From Polynucleobacter sp. 73C-SIWE (lineage in GTDB: Bacteria; Pseudomonadota; Gammaproteobacteria; Burkholderiales; Burkholderiaceae): a DNA stretch of 64,000 nucleotides. Made by a program: the position numbers and the translations under genes. The notes beneath the pieces are model-generated. The model saw only the letters and a list, made by a program, of their open reading frames with translations, was not told where the DNA came from and searched no databases. Location: positions 62,001 through 126,000 of the forward strand of contig NZ_JACVOK010000001.1 in assembly GCF_018882465.1 (NCBI RefSeq), given 5' to 3'. This document shows positions 8,929-18,001 of this stretch, one piece after another. Every line of letters begins with the position of its first letter. Position 1 is the stretch's first letter.

Positions 8929-9681
8929 CTATTTAAATATAAACAAAAGTAGCAAATTAAAGCCTGCATTCGCAATGAGAAGGAATAAGCAAAGTCGCTT
9001 TAAATCTCTATCAGATACAGCATGGGCCTCCAAAACACCATTAGCCAATCTCATTCCCAACCAGTACACAGGGATAGCCGGTAGGAGGTAGATGAGCCAG
9101 TCTATTCCGCCCCCCATCAAACTGGCGGCAGCAATCGCAAAGACAGAAATGCCAGAAACAAATTGGGACAACAAAGATCGCGTTCTATCAAATGCTTGAT
9201 TAGTTGAATTGAGATAAAGGGCTGCTGGTGGCCCTCCTATTCCACATGAACCCAACAACAATCCAGACAAGCCCCCTGCCAGACCATCCAAAAATCTAGA
9301 GGCGTTTAATTGAATATGCGGCTTAAGGAGTAGATAGCTAGCAAAAAAGAGGATGACTCCACTCGTAGCGGACTTGAGCACAACAAGCGGTATAAATCTG
9401 CTCAACCAAATACCCAGAGGAAGAAAAATGGCTGAAAAAATTAACATATTCCAAAGACGAGATCGGTCTTCTAGATGTAGTTTCCAGTGTCTAGAAAGTA
9501 AAGCTCCCCCAAATACTTCAGCGCACATCACGATCGGAATCAAAAATGGGATTGGGAATACCCACATTAAAAGGGGCGTCATAATGAGCGCCCCACCAAA
9601 CCCACTTAGCCTTCTAATGAAACCGCCAAAAAATGCCGCAAATATCAATAGGCAAATCGCGGCTAGGTTTTCAAAAATCAA
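8929..9681 (-). CDS. TauE/SafE-family permease, probable sulfite exporter
   Basis: The protein has 250 residues with about eight hydrophobic segments and the N-terminal repeat signature GGFIRRLSGFGGALIMTPLL, repeated in the second half around GLAGGLSGLLLGSCGIGGPP. This is the TauE/SafE (DUF81) fold. The start is TTG 9681, overlapping the stop of the ABC ATPase gene (TTGA), so it is probably coupled. Family members export sulfite or sulfoacetate in sulfonate degraders. Its place as last gene of an operon with an ABC importer and a biotin carboxylase module suggests that the imported compound yields sulfite. Substrate is inference. Confidence 0.85.
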   Translation of the reverse strand: MIFENLAAICLLIFAAFFGGFIRRLSGFGGALIMTPLLMWVFPIPFLIPIVMCAEVFGGALLSRHWKLHLEDRSRLWNMLIFSAIFLPLGIWLSRFIPLVVLKSATSGVILFFASYLLLKPHIQLNASRFLDGLAGGLSGLLLGSCGIGGPPAALYLNSTNQAFDRTRSLLSQFVSGISVFAIAAASLMGGGIDWLIYLLPAIPVYWLGMRLANGVLEAHAVSDRDLKRLCLFLLIANAGFNLLLLFIFK

Positions 9682-10454
9682 ACAGCCTCACTGACATCAT
9701 GTTCGCCAGCAATGAGATCCCGAATTTGCCGACGAATCTCTAAATAGGCAGGGGTGTCCTCGACCATTCTGCGTGGCTCTGGAACACGAATAATTTCTTT
9801 CACCCTTCCAGGCCGACGCGTCATCACAACAATGACGTCTGAAAGATTGATCGCCTCTTCAATACTGTGGGTCACCAATACAACCGTCTTAGACTCTTCA
9901 TTCAAAATACGGATCATTTCAGCTTGCATCATTCCGCGATTTTGTGCATCTAGAGCAGCAAATGGTTCATCCATTAACAAAACGGTAGGGTCAACTACAA
10001 GAGCTCTAGCAATAGATACCCGTTGACGCATACCGCCAGATAGTTGATGAGGATAGTGTCCCGTGAATTGGCTTAAGCCAACTAAAGCGGCAAAGCGAGT
10101 AACCACCTTCTCAATCTCGCTCGAGCCCATTCCTTTAATTTTTAAACCAAAAGCAATGTTGTCGTACACGGTTAACCATGGGAATAGCGCATAGTCCTGA
10201 AACACCATCGAGCGATCTGCACCAGGGCCATTTACTAAATTTCCAGCGCATTCGATTCGACCTGAGGTAGGAACCTCGAAACCCGCAATCAAGTTGAGCA
10301 AAGTCGTTTTGCCACAGCCGCTATGACCCAGTATTGAGTAAAACTCGTTCTTATTCACCTCTAAAGAAATATCGTCGAGGGCAAGTACTTCTTGCCCCTT
10401 TGAATTAAGAGATGGAAAAATCTTTTTTACTTTTTCTACTTTTAGTGCAAGCAT
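9678..10454 (-). CDS. ABC transporter ATP-binding protein, nitrate/sulfonate/taurine type
   Basis: The protein has 258 residues. Walker A is GHSGCGKTTL near residue 43, the Q-loop lies in VFQDYALFPW, the signature is LSGGMRQR and Walker B is VLLMDEPFAALD. These features and DLIAGEHD near the C-terminus fit the TauB/SsuB/NrtD class. It powers import with the permease (10480-11253) and the binding protein (11253-12536). Members of this class carry nitrate, taurine, alkanesulfonates or other small anions. In this context an organosulfonate is likely. Confidence 0.92.
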   Translation of the reverse strand: MLALKVEKVKKIFPSLNSKGQEVLALDDISLEVNKNEFYSILGHSGCGKTTLLNLIAGFEVPTSGRIECAGNLVNGPGADRSMVFQDYALFPWLTVYDNIAFGLKIKGMGSSEIEKVVTRFAALVGLSQFTGHYPHQLSGGMRQRVSIARALVVDPTVLLMDEPFAALDAQNRGMMQAEMIRILNEESKTVVLVTHSIEEAINLSDVIVVMTRRPGRVKEIIRVPEPRRMVEDTPAYLEIRRQIRDLIAGEHDVSEAV

Positions 10455-10479
10455 TTTATATTTTTGATTAGATGATCAA

Positions 10480-11253
10480 CTACGAGTTTAAGGATCTAGC
10501 CCAAGGCATGAGAGTCTTAGCGCTATAGCGAATAATGCGATCAATACAAAGACCAATTAGACCAATCGCTAACATTCCAGTCAGAATAAAGTCAGTACGC
10601 AAAACTGTTCTAGCATCATTGATGAGAAATCCAAGGCCGGAATTTGCGCCCACCAATTCTGCTGCCACTAAGGCCATCCAACCAACCCCAAGACCAATAC
10701 GAATACCAGTAGTAATCTGCGGTAGAGCAGCCCTTAGGATAACGCGAGTAATGACGTTCCAATCACCAGCCCCTAAACAGCGTGCAGCGCGTATCAGACT
10801 TGGCTCCACATTCTTTACTGCATCAATGGTATTGAGCAATATAGGAAAAAAGATTCCTAAAAAGATAATGAATTGATTTTGTGTATTACCTACACCAAAC
10901 CACAAGATACTCAGTGGAATCCATGCAATTGGTGGAATAGGTCTCAAAATTTCAATAATTGGATCTACTTGTTCATTGAGCCATTTAAAGCAGCCCATCA
11001 TTATTCCCAGTGGGATGGCCACGCTCGCATAGCAAAAGGCGATAAATTCTCGCCTTAAGCTATCGAGTACGTGCTTCCAAAGTTCACCGGACGAACTTAA
11101 CTCTATGGCACCATTTAAAACACCCGAAGGCGGCGGCAGTAGCGTTGCCTGAGTTTTATCCAAGATAAACCGGCTAGCTAACTCCCAGCTAGCCAGTAAT
11201 ATCGCAAGCAAAACCAAACGCCGAAGTTGGAACATAGAGCGGAGGTAATTCAT
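10480..11253 (-). CDS. ABC transporter permease, nitrate/sulfonate/taurine type
   Basis: A 257-residue membrane protein with about six hydrophobic segments. The EAA-type loop contacting the ATPase is around AARCLGAGDWNVITRVILRAALPQI, and the PIPPIAWIPLSILWFG region is typical of TauC/SsuC permeases. The start codon overlaps the binding-protein stop (TAATG at 11255-11251). It forms the channel of the importer. Confidence 0.92.
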   Translation of the reverse strand: MNYLRSMFQLRRLVLLAILLASWELASRFILDKTQATLLPPPSGVLNGAIELSSSGELWKHVLDSLRREFIAFCYASVAIPLGIMMGCFKWLNEQVDPIIEILRPIPPIAWIPLSILWFGVGNTQNQFIIFLGIFFPILLNTIDAVKNVEPSLIRAARCLGAGDWNVITRVILRAALPQITTGIRIGLGVGWMALVAAELVGANSGLGFLINDARTVLRTDFILTGMLAIGLIGLCIDRIIRYSAKTLMPWARSLNS

Positions 11254-12536
11254 TATTTTTTATACACCTTATTGTCGAATGACCAATCTTTGGTTAAGTC
11301 ACCTTTTTCCGGGAATGGCTGAGGCTTAGTAGTGTTCAACGGAGTTGAATACTTTGGATACGGAATCTTATCCATAGGTGCTGACCAGTTGGCAGGCAGG
11401 AATGGAGGAAGTTTTGGAACCGTCCAGCCAAGCTTTGAGAAAGTATTGTCCATAAAACGCGCATCTACTGCAGTAATAAATGTAGATGCTGAGGTTTTAT
11501 TTTGGATACGTTTATTTTCATATAGCCACTCATAAATTGGCTCATTTGCACGCCCCCAGAACAAAGGAATCGGGTAAAGGTAGGTTGGCTTATCCAGATT
11601 GTTGTACATGTTGATTTGTTCGCGCAGAATTGCAGCTGAGAAATTTTTCAGGTTCGGATCTTCTTGCATCGCCTTCACAGCATCATCCGGATTTTTTCGT
11701 ATCCAAAGAGTCGCTTCAACAATTGCATCGGTAAATGCCTGCACTACGTCTGGCGCATTATCAATGACTTCTTGACGTACGTAAAATGAGGAGCCGTAGA
11801 TGTTGTATGGGTAGCTATCGTTGATGATGCGCGCATTTTTACGCTCTTTCACCATAATGGTTGGCGTTGGATCCCATGGCACGACTGCATCAATACCTTT
11901 TGGCATTGCCATTTGCTCGCCTGGAGGCATATTCTTCAGAATAATATCTTTGCCAATGACAAGTCCGTGAGCTTTGGCTGCTGCCTGTATATAGAACTCA
12001 GCAGAAGAGCCTGTAACCAATCCAATGGTTGCTGGTTCTTTACGATTTTTGAAATCGTCAATCGACTTAATTTTTGAGTCGAGCGGTACTAGCATAGCGT
12101 GCATCAAATTGACGTTGATGATCGCGATGGTTTTAACAGGGACGTTTTTATCGATTAATGTAGTGAATGGGAAGTTTCCACCATTACCAAACTGGAACCG
12201 GCCAGAAATAATCACCTCGTTAATCGCAGGTCCGGATGGGAAAGCCTGAAACTTAGCCTCAATACCTCTTTTAGATAAAAGTCCTGTTTTATCCATGACT
12301 AAATTGATTGTATTTTGACCTGACCATGGCGGCTGGAAAGCAACCTGGAGTGGCCACCAGCCCTTTTCTTTTAGCCAAGCAACGGACTTAGGGGAAATTT
12401 TTTCATATGCATTTTCCGGCCAGCCATAGTTGGTAAATTTAGTGGCATCTTGCGCCATTGATAACATTGGTGCACCCGAGAGCATGGCAACAGCCAGCAC
12501 TGAAAAAATACGACGTGATACGTTAAATTCTTTCAT
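11253..12536 (-). CDS. ABC transporter substrate-binding protein, NitT/TauT type
   Basis: The protein has 427 residues with a Sec signal peptide at its start (SRRIFSVLAVAMLSGAPMLSMAQ, probable cleavage after about residue 29). The mature part has NitT/TauT features such as SGRFQFGNGGNFP and a helix with VKAMQEDPNL. It is about 100 residues longer than typical TauA/SsuA, with a Pro-rich C-terminal tail. AAGGAG precedes the ATG at good spacing. It binds the substrate in the periplasm. The ligand is not known; a sulfonate is likely because the same operon ends in a TauE/SafE permease. Confidence 0.88.
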   Translation of the reverse strand: MKEFNVSRRIFSVLAVAMLSGAPMLSMAQDATKFTNYGWPENAYEKISPKSVAWLKEKGWWPLQVAFQPPWSGQNTINLVMDKTGLLSKRGIEAKFQAFPSGPAINEVIISGRFQFGNGGNFPFTTLIDKNVPVKTIAIINVNLMHAMLVPLDSKIKSIDDFKNRKEPATIGLVTGSSAEFYIQAAAKAHGLVIGKDIILKNMPPGEQMAMPKGIDAVVPWDPTPTIMVKERKNARIINDSYPYNIYGSSFYVRQEVIDNAPDVVQAFTDAIVEATLWIRKNPDDAVKAMQEDPNLKNFSAAILREQINMYNNLDKPTYLYPIPLFWGRANEPIYEWLYENKRIQNKTSASTFITAVDARFMDNTFSKLGWTVPKLPPFLPANWSAPMDKIPYPKYSTPLNTTKPQPFPEKGDLTKDWSFDNKVYKK

Positions 12537-12594
12537 TACGATCTCCTTAATATTGGAATTACCTGCACTGATACCAAACCGCGAACATCTAATA

Positions 12595-14052
12595 CTAACT
12601 ACTGAAGCTTAACTCTATACCGCCTAATTTAGTCCTAATTCTTCTATATTCTTTTTTCATAACCAAATACTTCACCAACTCAGTAAAGGGCTGTAAAGCA
12701 GGTCCTTGCTTTGCAGCTTCTAAAGCACCATCCCGCAATCCTAAAGCCAGATTCTCAGGATAAAAAGTATGAAGACTCAATTGCTCTTTACTAATTGAGC
12801 GACCCCATTTTTTTCTTAAGCCAGGCAACGCAGGCTCAATTAATTCACCAGGTCTGCGAGAGGCGTCGTAATCAACATTAGCACGATCCATTACTTTTGC
12901 ACTCGGTGTGCCAGCTAACCTTCCATAATGTCCTTTGAGATAAAGCTTAATCTCATCGGGAATCGTTTTATAGCGCTCACCCTGCATTACATTCAGAACT
13001 GCTTGAGTCACAATATATTGCGCAAATGGGCTCACCAATATGGGATAGCCTAAGTCTTCACGGACCCGAGCAGTTTCCTCAAGAATTTCTGCCTCTCGGT
13101 GGGAAATGCCCATGGTTGCTAATTGAGCGCGTAAATTGGAGATCATTCCACCCGGAATTTGGTGTTCATATAGCGCCGGATCGTAAGTCGCCTTCTCTCC
13201 ACGAGCAAAGTTATCTCGCGTACAAATCCAATCAAAGTATTCATCAACTTTTTGCAAAGCAGAATGGTCCATCTTTGGAGCTCGGCCAAATTTCTGCGCA
13301 CTGGCATACATATCTAATACTGAAGGTAGTGAGGCACCATTCGCTAGACAATCTGTTGCTACGTAACCATAAGCAAACCCGGCCTTAATAGCCTCCTCAT
13401 ATACCAACGGCGCTAAGCCAGACTGGCAATGAGAGTGTAATTTAATGGGGATACCAGCTGCTGCAGAAACTACAGCAGGAAAAAGAGTGGCGGCTCGCCC
13501 AGGAGTCAGTAGACCAGTTGGGTCTTTCACTGAAATAAAGTCGACGCCTAGTTTCACTAACTCCCGTGTACGCGCAATAAAGTAAGCATCGTCATGCACT
13601 GGGCTTAAGGCATAGGTCAACATGGCATTAATTAACATGCCATTTTTCTTGCCCGCTGCTACCGAAGATTCAATATTACGGTTGTCATTAAGGGCATCAT
13701 AGACAGTGAGTACCCTTACGCCAGACTGAGCCAAGAGCTCGACATTCAGGGCAACAACATCATCTGGAAATAGCTCAAACGTATAAATACTTTGGCCACG
13801 TGTTAATGCATCCGTGGGAGTGCTTAGTTGCTTACTTAAAAACTCTATACGCTTCCAAGGATCTTCGCGCAAGAAGCGCACCATCACGTCAAATACAGCA
13901 CCGCCTAAAATATTGATATAGCCGTACCCAGCCCGATCTATATCGGCTAGGGCTGGATACATATGAGGCGTAGTCATCCGCGTAGACCAAAGGCACTGAT
14001 GCGCATCGCGCAGAGTGACATCAATCATTTCGAATGGTTTTTTGGTGGCCAT
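12595..14052 (-). CDS. Biotin-dependent carboxyltransferase (oxaloacetate decarboxylase alpha / pyruvate carboxylase B type)
   Basis: The protein has 485 residues. A DRE-TIM carboxyltransferase barrel begins with MIDVTLRDAHQCLWSTRM (metal-binding Asp), the lysine thought to be carboxylated is in FISVKDPTGLL, and the metal-binding HxH is in KLHSHCQSG. A PYC_OADA domain follows (about residues 300-460). There is no biotin-carrier domain in the chain; a separate carrier is encoded immediately upstream (stop and start share base 14052). No biotin carboxylase subunit is present in the window. The acceptor may be pyruvate, a ketone or an acyl-CoA; the sequence alone does not decide. Confidence 0.88.
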   Translation of the reverse strand: MATKKPFEMIDVTLRDAHQCLWSTRMTTPHMYPALADIDRAGYGYINILGGAVFDVMVRFLREDPWKRIEFLSKQLSTPTDALTRGQSIYTFELFPDDVVALNVELLAQSGVRVLTVYDALNDNRNIESSVAAGKKNGMLINAMLTYALSPVHDDAYFIARTRELVKLGVDFISVKDPTGLLTPGRAATLFPAVVSAAAGIPIKLHSHCQSGLAPLVYEEAIKAGFAYGYVATDCLANGASLPSVLDMYASAQKFGRAPKMDHSALQKVDEYFDWICTRDNFARGEKATYDPALYEHQIPGGMISNLRAQLATMGISHREAEILEETARVREDLGYPILVSPFAQYIVTQAVLNVMQGERYKTIPDEIKLYLKGHYGRLAGTPSAKVMDRANVDYDASRRPGELIEPALPGLRKKWGRSISKEQLSLHTFYPENLALGLRDGALEAAKQGPALQPFTELVKYLVMKKEYRRIRTKLGGIELSFSS

Positions 14053-14618
14053 TAAGTAAGCTCAATCACCATGAGGGGTTGACCAACTTCAATCGTTGCT
14101 CCATCGTCAACCAAGATACGAATAACCTTCCCGGTACATTCTGCAGGAATGGTATTGAGCAATTTCATTACCTCAACGATGCAGACATCCGTAGTGGGCA
14201 ACACACTATCCCCCACCTCAACAAATGGTGCAGAGCTGGGGCTAGGACGACGATAGAAAGTACCAATCATTGGGCTTGTAATGGCACGCTCTGATGATGA
14301 GAGTGCCAATGAGGATGTGGGTGCAGCCGGAGCAGGAGCACTAGCGGACGTAGGCGTCACTACTTGTGGAGCAACATAAGTACTTGGAGTAAATGCGGTT
14401 TGTGCTCCTACTGAAATCTCAATTTCAAATTCATCGGTCTTATAACCAAAGGTATTGAACGTGCCCGCATCCTTAATGAGGGCAACAATTTCCTTCACCT
14501 GCTTCATTGTGAATTCAGGTGGCACCTTAACTTTAGTTGCAGCTTTTTTGACTGGAACTTTTTTGGAAGGCTTGGTCTTTACTTTCGCTTTAGAGGCGAC
14601 TTTCTTTTTTGTTTGCAC
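14052..14618 (-). CDS. Biotin carboxyl carrier protein, AccB-like
   Basis: The protein has 188 residues: a Lys-rich N-terminus (about residues 1-33), a conserved AccB-like segment (MKQVKEIVALIKD), a Pro/Ala/Ser-rich flexible linker (about 70-110) and a biotinyl domain. The biotin site is Lys152 in VEVMKLL, which carries Val where most family members have Ala before MK. It should carry CO2 to the carboxyltransferase encoded next. It is the first gene of a minus-strand operon ending at the TauE/SafE gene. The carboxylase partner must come from elsewhere, for example AccC of acetyl-CoA carboxylase. Confidence 0.88.
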   Translation of the reverse strand: MQTKKKVASKAKVKTKPSKKVPVKKAATKVKVPPEFTMKQVKEIVALIKDAGTFNTFGYKTDEFEIEISVGAQTAFTPSTYVAPQVVTPTSASAPAPAAPTSSLALSSSERAITSPMIGTFYRRPSPSSAPFVEVGDSVLPTTDVCIVEVMKLLNTIPAECTGKVIRILVDDGATIEVGQPLMVIELT

Positions 14619-14731
14619 TGTCTCGTATTTTTAGTTAATATTTTCTCTAATGAAATTTAAAGTATCATCAGGTGAAATGCTTTAAGGGTAAACACTTAAA
14701 AATGCAAATATCTTCAAATATTCCCTAATAA
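14619..14731. promoter_or_regulatory. Divergent promoter region of the carboxylase/ABC operon and the IclR-BKACE operon
   Basis: AT-rich, 113 bases. An inverted repeat TTTAAG (14681-14686) and CTTAAA (14695-14700) with an 8-base spacer, and two loose copies of TGAAAT followed by TTTAA, are possible sites for the adjacent IclR protein. The GAACA/TGTTC repeat seen at the xsc and sau promoters is not found here, so this module may have its own regulator. Confidence 0.4.
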
Positions 14732-15544
14732 ATGCAAGAAAAGCTCTCCCGCATCACCCCTCCAGCTGAAATCCTGGAAGAATCCGCCAAATCCAGCATG
14801 GCGGAAAAGGTATTACTCATTCTGGAGACCATTGCCCAATCGGAGTTCCCGCTCACCCTAGAGACAATTTCTACCGGCACAGGCTTAGCCAAACCCACTG
14901 CATTTAGATTACTCAATACATTGGTTGCCCAAGGATTTATCGAACGCGACCCGAATGGCAGACGTTTTCAGCCGAGCGCAAAACTGAGAATTATGGGAAT
15001 GAACATTCTTTCTGTAGATTCCGTCCGATCACAGCGTGTAGCAGTCATGAAACGTCTAGTTGAGGAAATTGGTGAAACCTGCAACTTCAATATCTTGGAT
15101 GGCAATAAAGTGATGTACCTCGACCGCGTCGAAACAAGTGCACCTATTCGTCTTCACGTAGATCTTGGTATGCGCGTACCCCTGCACTGCACTGCCAGTG
15201 GAAAATTATTTCTCTCTGGTATGACTGAATTACAGGTTCGGCGCTCACTAGGAAATGAGCCATTCGAGACCTATACGCCAAAAACAATCACAAGCTACAA
15301 CAAGCTATTTTCTGAACTAGAAAAAATTCGTCATGACGGCTACGCCCTTGATGAATCAGCCTTCCTAGAGGGATTCATTGGAATTGCTGTGCCCGTAATC
15401 AATTCAAAAGATAAAACATTTGCCACGATTACGGCACATGGCCCCGCATCGCGTATGCAAGAAAAATCGATTGATTTTTATGTCAAACCACTAAAGCACG
15501 CTGCAAATGATATTCAAAGCAGCCTCTCCGAAACTAGTAATTAA
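14732..15544 (+). CDS. IclR-family transcriptional regulator
   Basis: The protein has 270 residues. A winged helix-turn-helix at about residues 25-90 (ISTGTGLAKPTAFRLLNTL as recognition helix) is followed by an IclR effector-binding domain with GETCNFNIL, VPLHCTASGKLFL and the C-terminal GYALDESAFLEGFIGIAVPV. It is the first gene of a tight operon with the BKACE, GMC and SulP genes (gaps 14, 5 and 5 bases) and divergent from the carboxylase/ABC operon. It probably controls both through the intervening 113 bases. Confidence 0.92.
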   Translation: MQEKLSRITPPAEILEESAKSSMAEKVLLILETIAQSEFPLTLETISTGTGLAKPTAFRLLNTLVAQGFIERDPNGRRFQPSAKLRIMGMNILSVDSVRSQRVAVMKRLVEEIGETCNFNILDGNKVMYLDRVETSAPIRLHVDLGMRVPLHCTASGKLFLSGMTELQVRRSLGNEPFETYTPKTITSYNKLFSELEKIRHDGYALDESAFLEGFIGIAVPVINSKDKTFATITAHGPASRMQEKSIDFYVKPLKHAANDIQSSLSETSN

Positions 15545-15558
15545 TTGATTGGAAACTT

Positions 15559-16389
15559 ATGACAACTCCTGTAATCATCACAGTAGCAATGACTGGCGCA
15601 ATTCCTCGTAAGAAAGATTGTCCAGGACTACCAGTAACCACTAGCGAACAGATTGAAGAAACTCACAAAGCATTTGAAGCGGGAGCCACGCTTGCGCATA
15701 TTCATGTCCGCAACGCAGATGAAACACCGAGTTCAGATCCTAGTTTGTATGCGGCTGTGCAAGAAGGTATTCAAAAACATTGCCCAGGAATGATTATTCA
15801 ATTTTCAACTGGTGGTCGTGGACGCGATCAAACTGCTCGCGGCGGAATGTTATTTCATCGTCCTGATATGGCCTCTCTGGCAACTGGTTCTGTGAACTTT
15901 CCTAATGGTATATACGAAAATCCACCAGAATTTGTTGATGGGCTTGCAAGCGAGATGTTGAAGTATGAAATTAAGCCGGAAATAGAAATCTTTGACCTTG
16001 CCATGCTCTATAACGCGGCAAATTTGATTGAGCGTGGCCTCCTCAAAGCCCCAGCCCATGTGCAATTTGTCATGGGTATTCCCAATGCTATGCCCGCAAG
16101 ACGCTCGATTCTAGAATTCCTCATTTCAGAATTAAAGGCAGTCATGCCTGATGCCACCTGGTGTGCAGCTGGAATTGCGCGCTATCAACTCCCTGTAAAC
16201 GAATGGACCCTCGAATTGGGTGGCCATGTGCGAACTGGTCTTGAAGACAATACGCGCTTTGATAAAACACGGGCTGCAAAAGATAATGCTGAACTAGTAG
16301 CACGGCTTGCTGAGATTGCGCCTTCCTATAACCGAACAGTGGCAACCCCAGCGCAGGCGCGTGAAATTCTAGGATTAAGAAAGCATTAA
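15559..16389 (+). CDS. Beta-keto acid cleavage enzyme (BKACE, DUF849 family)
   Basis: The protein has 276 residues. The Zn-binding HIHVR (HxH) is near residues 51-55, and FSTGGRGRD, ATGSVNFPN, the GIARYQLPVNEW region and GGHVRTGLEDN are all family landmarks. BKACE enzymes condense a beta-keto acid with acetyl-CoA and split it into acetoacetate and a new acyl-CoA; substrates include 3-keto-5-aminohexanoate and dehydrocarnitine. Substrate class cannot be read with certainty. Linkage to a biotin carboxylase module and to SauS makes a sulfonated beta-keto acid worth considering. It follows the IclR gene by 14 bases. Confidence 0.88.
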   Translation: MTTPVIITVAMTGAIPRKKDCPGLPVTTSEQIEETHKAFEAGATLAHIHVRNADETPSSDPSLYAAVQEGIQKHCPGMIIQFSTGGRGRDQTARGGMLFHRPDMASLATGSVNFPNGIYENPPEFVDGLASEMLKYEIKPEIEIFDLAMLYNAANLIERGLLKAPAHVQFVMGIPNAMPARRSILEFLISELKAVMPDATWCAAGIARYQLPVNEWTLELGGHVRTGLEDNTRFDKTRAAKDNAELVARLAEIAPSYNRTVATPAQAREILGLRKH

Positions 16390-16394
16390 TCAGC

Positions 16395-17996
16395 ATGTCA
16401 AATACATCTTTCGATTACATTGTTGTAGGCGGAGGCTCCTCTGGTTGTGTTTTAGCCAGCCGCCTATCTGAGGACCCTAAGAATTCTGTTTGTCTGATTG
16501 AGGCTGGACCCAAAGATCACTCCCCTTGGATTCATCTGCCGATTGGTTATGCCAAAACTATGTGGGATCCCAAGATCAATTGGAAATTTCAAACTGAACC
16601 TGATCCTGGTGTAAATAATCGACAGATTTATTGGCCCAGAGGAAAAACATTAGGTGGCTCTAGTTCAATCAATGGCTTAATTTTTATCCGTGGACAAAAG
16701 GAAGATTACGACACCTGGCGCGATCTCGGAAACCTCGGCTGGGGTTGGGATGATGTGCTGCCCTACTTTAAAAAAGCAGAAGGAAATGATCGCCTCAGCG
16801 AACCATTGCATTCGCAAAAGGGCCCCTTGAAAGCATCATCCATTCCAAAAAAGCATCCACTGGTTGAAGCATTCAAGAAGACAGCCAATGCCTTGGGAGT
16901 CCCAGAAACAGAAGATTTCAACAACTTAACTCAAGAAGGTGTTGGCTACTATCAGTTAACCACCCATAAAGGTTTTCGTTGCAGCACTGCGGTTGCTTAT
17001 TTAAAGCCTGCTAAGAAACGAAATAATTTGGAAATCCTGACAGATAGTCAGGCCTGCAGGGTTATCTTTGAAAATAAAAAGGCTGTAGGAATTGAGATTT
17101 TTCGCAATGGTAGCAAGAGCATATTACGCGCCAATAAAGAAGTCATCCTGAGTACAGGCGCAATTCAGAGTCCGCAGTTATTACAACTATCAGGCGTGGG
17201 CCCAGCCAAACTCTTACAAGAATTTAACATCCCCCTTGTGCATGATTTGCCAGGTGTCGGTGAAAATCTGCAAGACCATCTGCAGCACCGGCTTATTTAT
17301 GAATTAAACCAACCCATCTCAACCAATGATCAACTCTCATCTTGGTTTGGGCAACTCAAAATGGGCTTAGATTGGTTGCTCTTCCGCGGCGGCCCATTAT
17401 CAATTGGCATTAATCAAGGCGGTCTTTTTACCCGCGTGATGAAGGACTCCAAAACGCCTGATATCCAATTTCACCTGGCAACACTCTCCGCAGAAATGGC
17501 TGGAGGCAAGGTTCACCCTTTCTCTGGATTCACCATGTCTGTGTGCCAACTACGTCCTGAGTCTCGGGGCCATGTTCGCATTCAGTCAGCTGATCCACTC
17601 GTGCCTCCTAAAATGTTTGCCAACTATATGTCGACACCTTACGACCGCGAAATTAGTATTGCCGCCGTTAAGTACGCTAGAAAAATTGCGCAGACTGAAC
17701 CACTGCGATCTCTCATCACTCGAGAGGTAAAGCCAAATAACCCGCAGTCAGATGAAGAAATTTTGGAGTTTTGCCGCAATAATGGCGCCACGATTTTCCA
17801 TCCAACTGGCACCTGCCAAATGGGTCCAGATAGCGACCCGATGGCAGTACTTGATTCTTCGTTAAGAGTAAGGGGCGTGCAAGGTCTCAGAGTGGTTGAT
17901 TGCTCAGCAATGCCGACATTGCCATCAGGCAATACCAATTGGCCTGCTGTGATGCTTGCAGAAAGAGCTGCTGACCTTATCTTGGGACGCATTTAA
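16395..17996 (+). CDS. GMC-family FAD alcohol dehydrogenase (choline dehydrogenase-like)
   Basis: The protein has 533 residues. The FAD-binding dinucleotide motif is VVGGGSSGCVLASRL at residues 10-24, followed by GMC signature 1 (GKTLGGSSSINGLIF), signature 2 (GAIQSPQLLQLSGVGP) and the C-terminal catalytic His in FHPTGTCQMG. There is no signal peptide. GMC enzymes oxidise primary or secondary alcohols with FAD. The isethionate dehydrogenase IseJ of Cupriavidus belongs to this family, so isethionate to sulfoacetaldehyde is one candidate reaction. A hydroxy-sulfonate to keto-sulfonate oxidation feeding the carboxylase/BKACE pair is another. Choline itself is not excluded. Confidence 0.88.
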   Translation: MSNTSFDYIVVGGGSSGCVLASRLSEDPKNSVCLIEAGPKDHSPWIHLPIGYAKTMWDPKINWKFQTEPDPGVNNRQIYWPRGKTLGGSSSINGLIFIRGQKEDYDTWRDLGNLGWGWDDVLPYFKKAEGNDRLSEPLHSQKGPLKASSIPKKHPLVEAFKKTANALGVPETEDFNNLTQEGVGYYQLTTHKGFRCSTAVAYLKPAKKRNNLEILTDSQACRVIFENKKAVGIEIFRNGSKSILRANKEVILSTGAIQSPQLLQLSGVGPAKLLQEFNIPLVHDLPGVGENLQDHLQHRLIYELNQPISTNDQLSSWFGQLKMGLDWLLFRGGPLSIGINQGGLFTRVMKDSKTPDIQFHLATLSAEMAGGKVHPFSGFTMSVCQLRPESRGHVRIQSADPLVPPKMFANYMSTPYDREISIAAVKYARKIAQTEPLRSLITREVKPNNPQSDEEILEFCRNNGATIFHPTGTCQMGPDSDPMAVLDSSLRVRGVQGLRVVDCSAMPTLPSGNTNWPAVMLAERAADLILGRI

Positions 17997-18001
17997 TCTC
18001 C

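Noticed and set aside
16395-17996. Plain choline dehydrogenase (betA)
   Set aside because: No betaine aldehyde dehydrogenase or choline transporter nearby; GMC enzymes have many substrates, so the specific name was not used.
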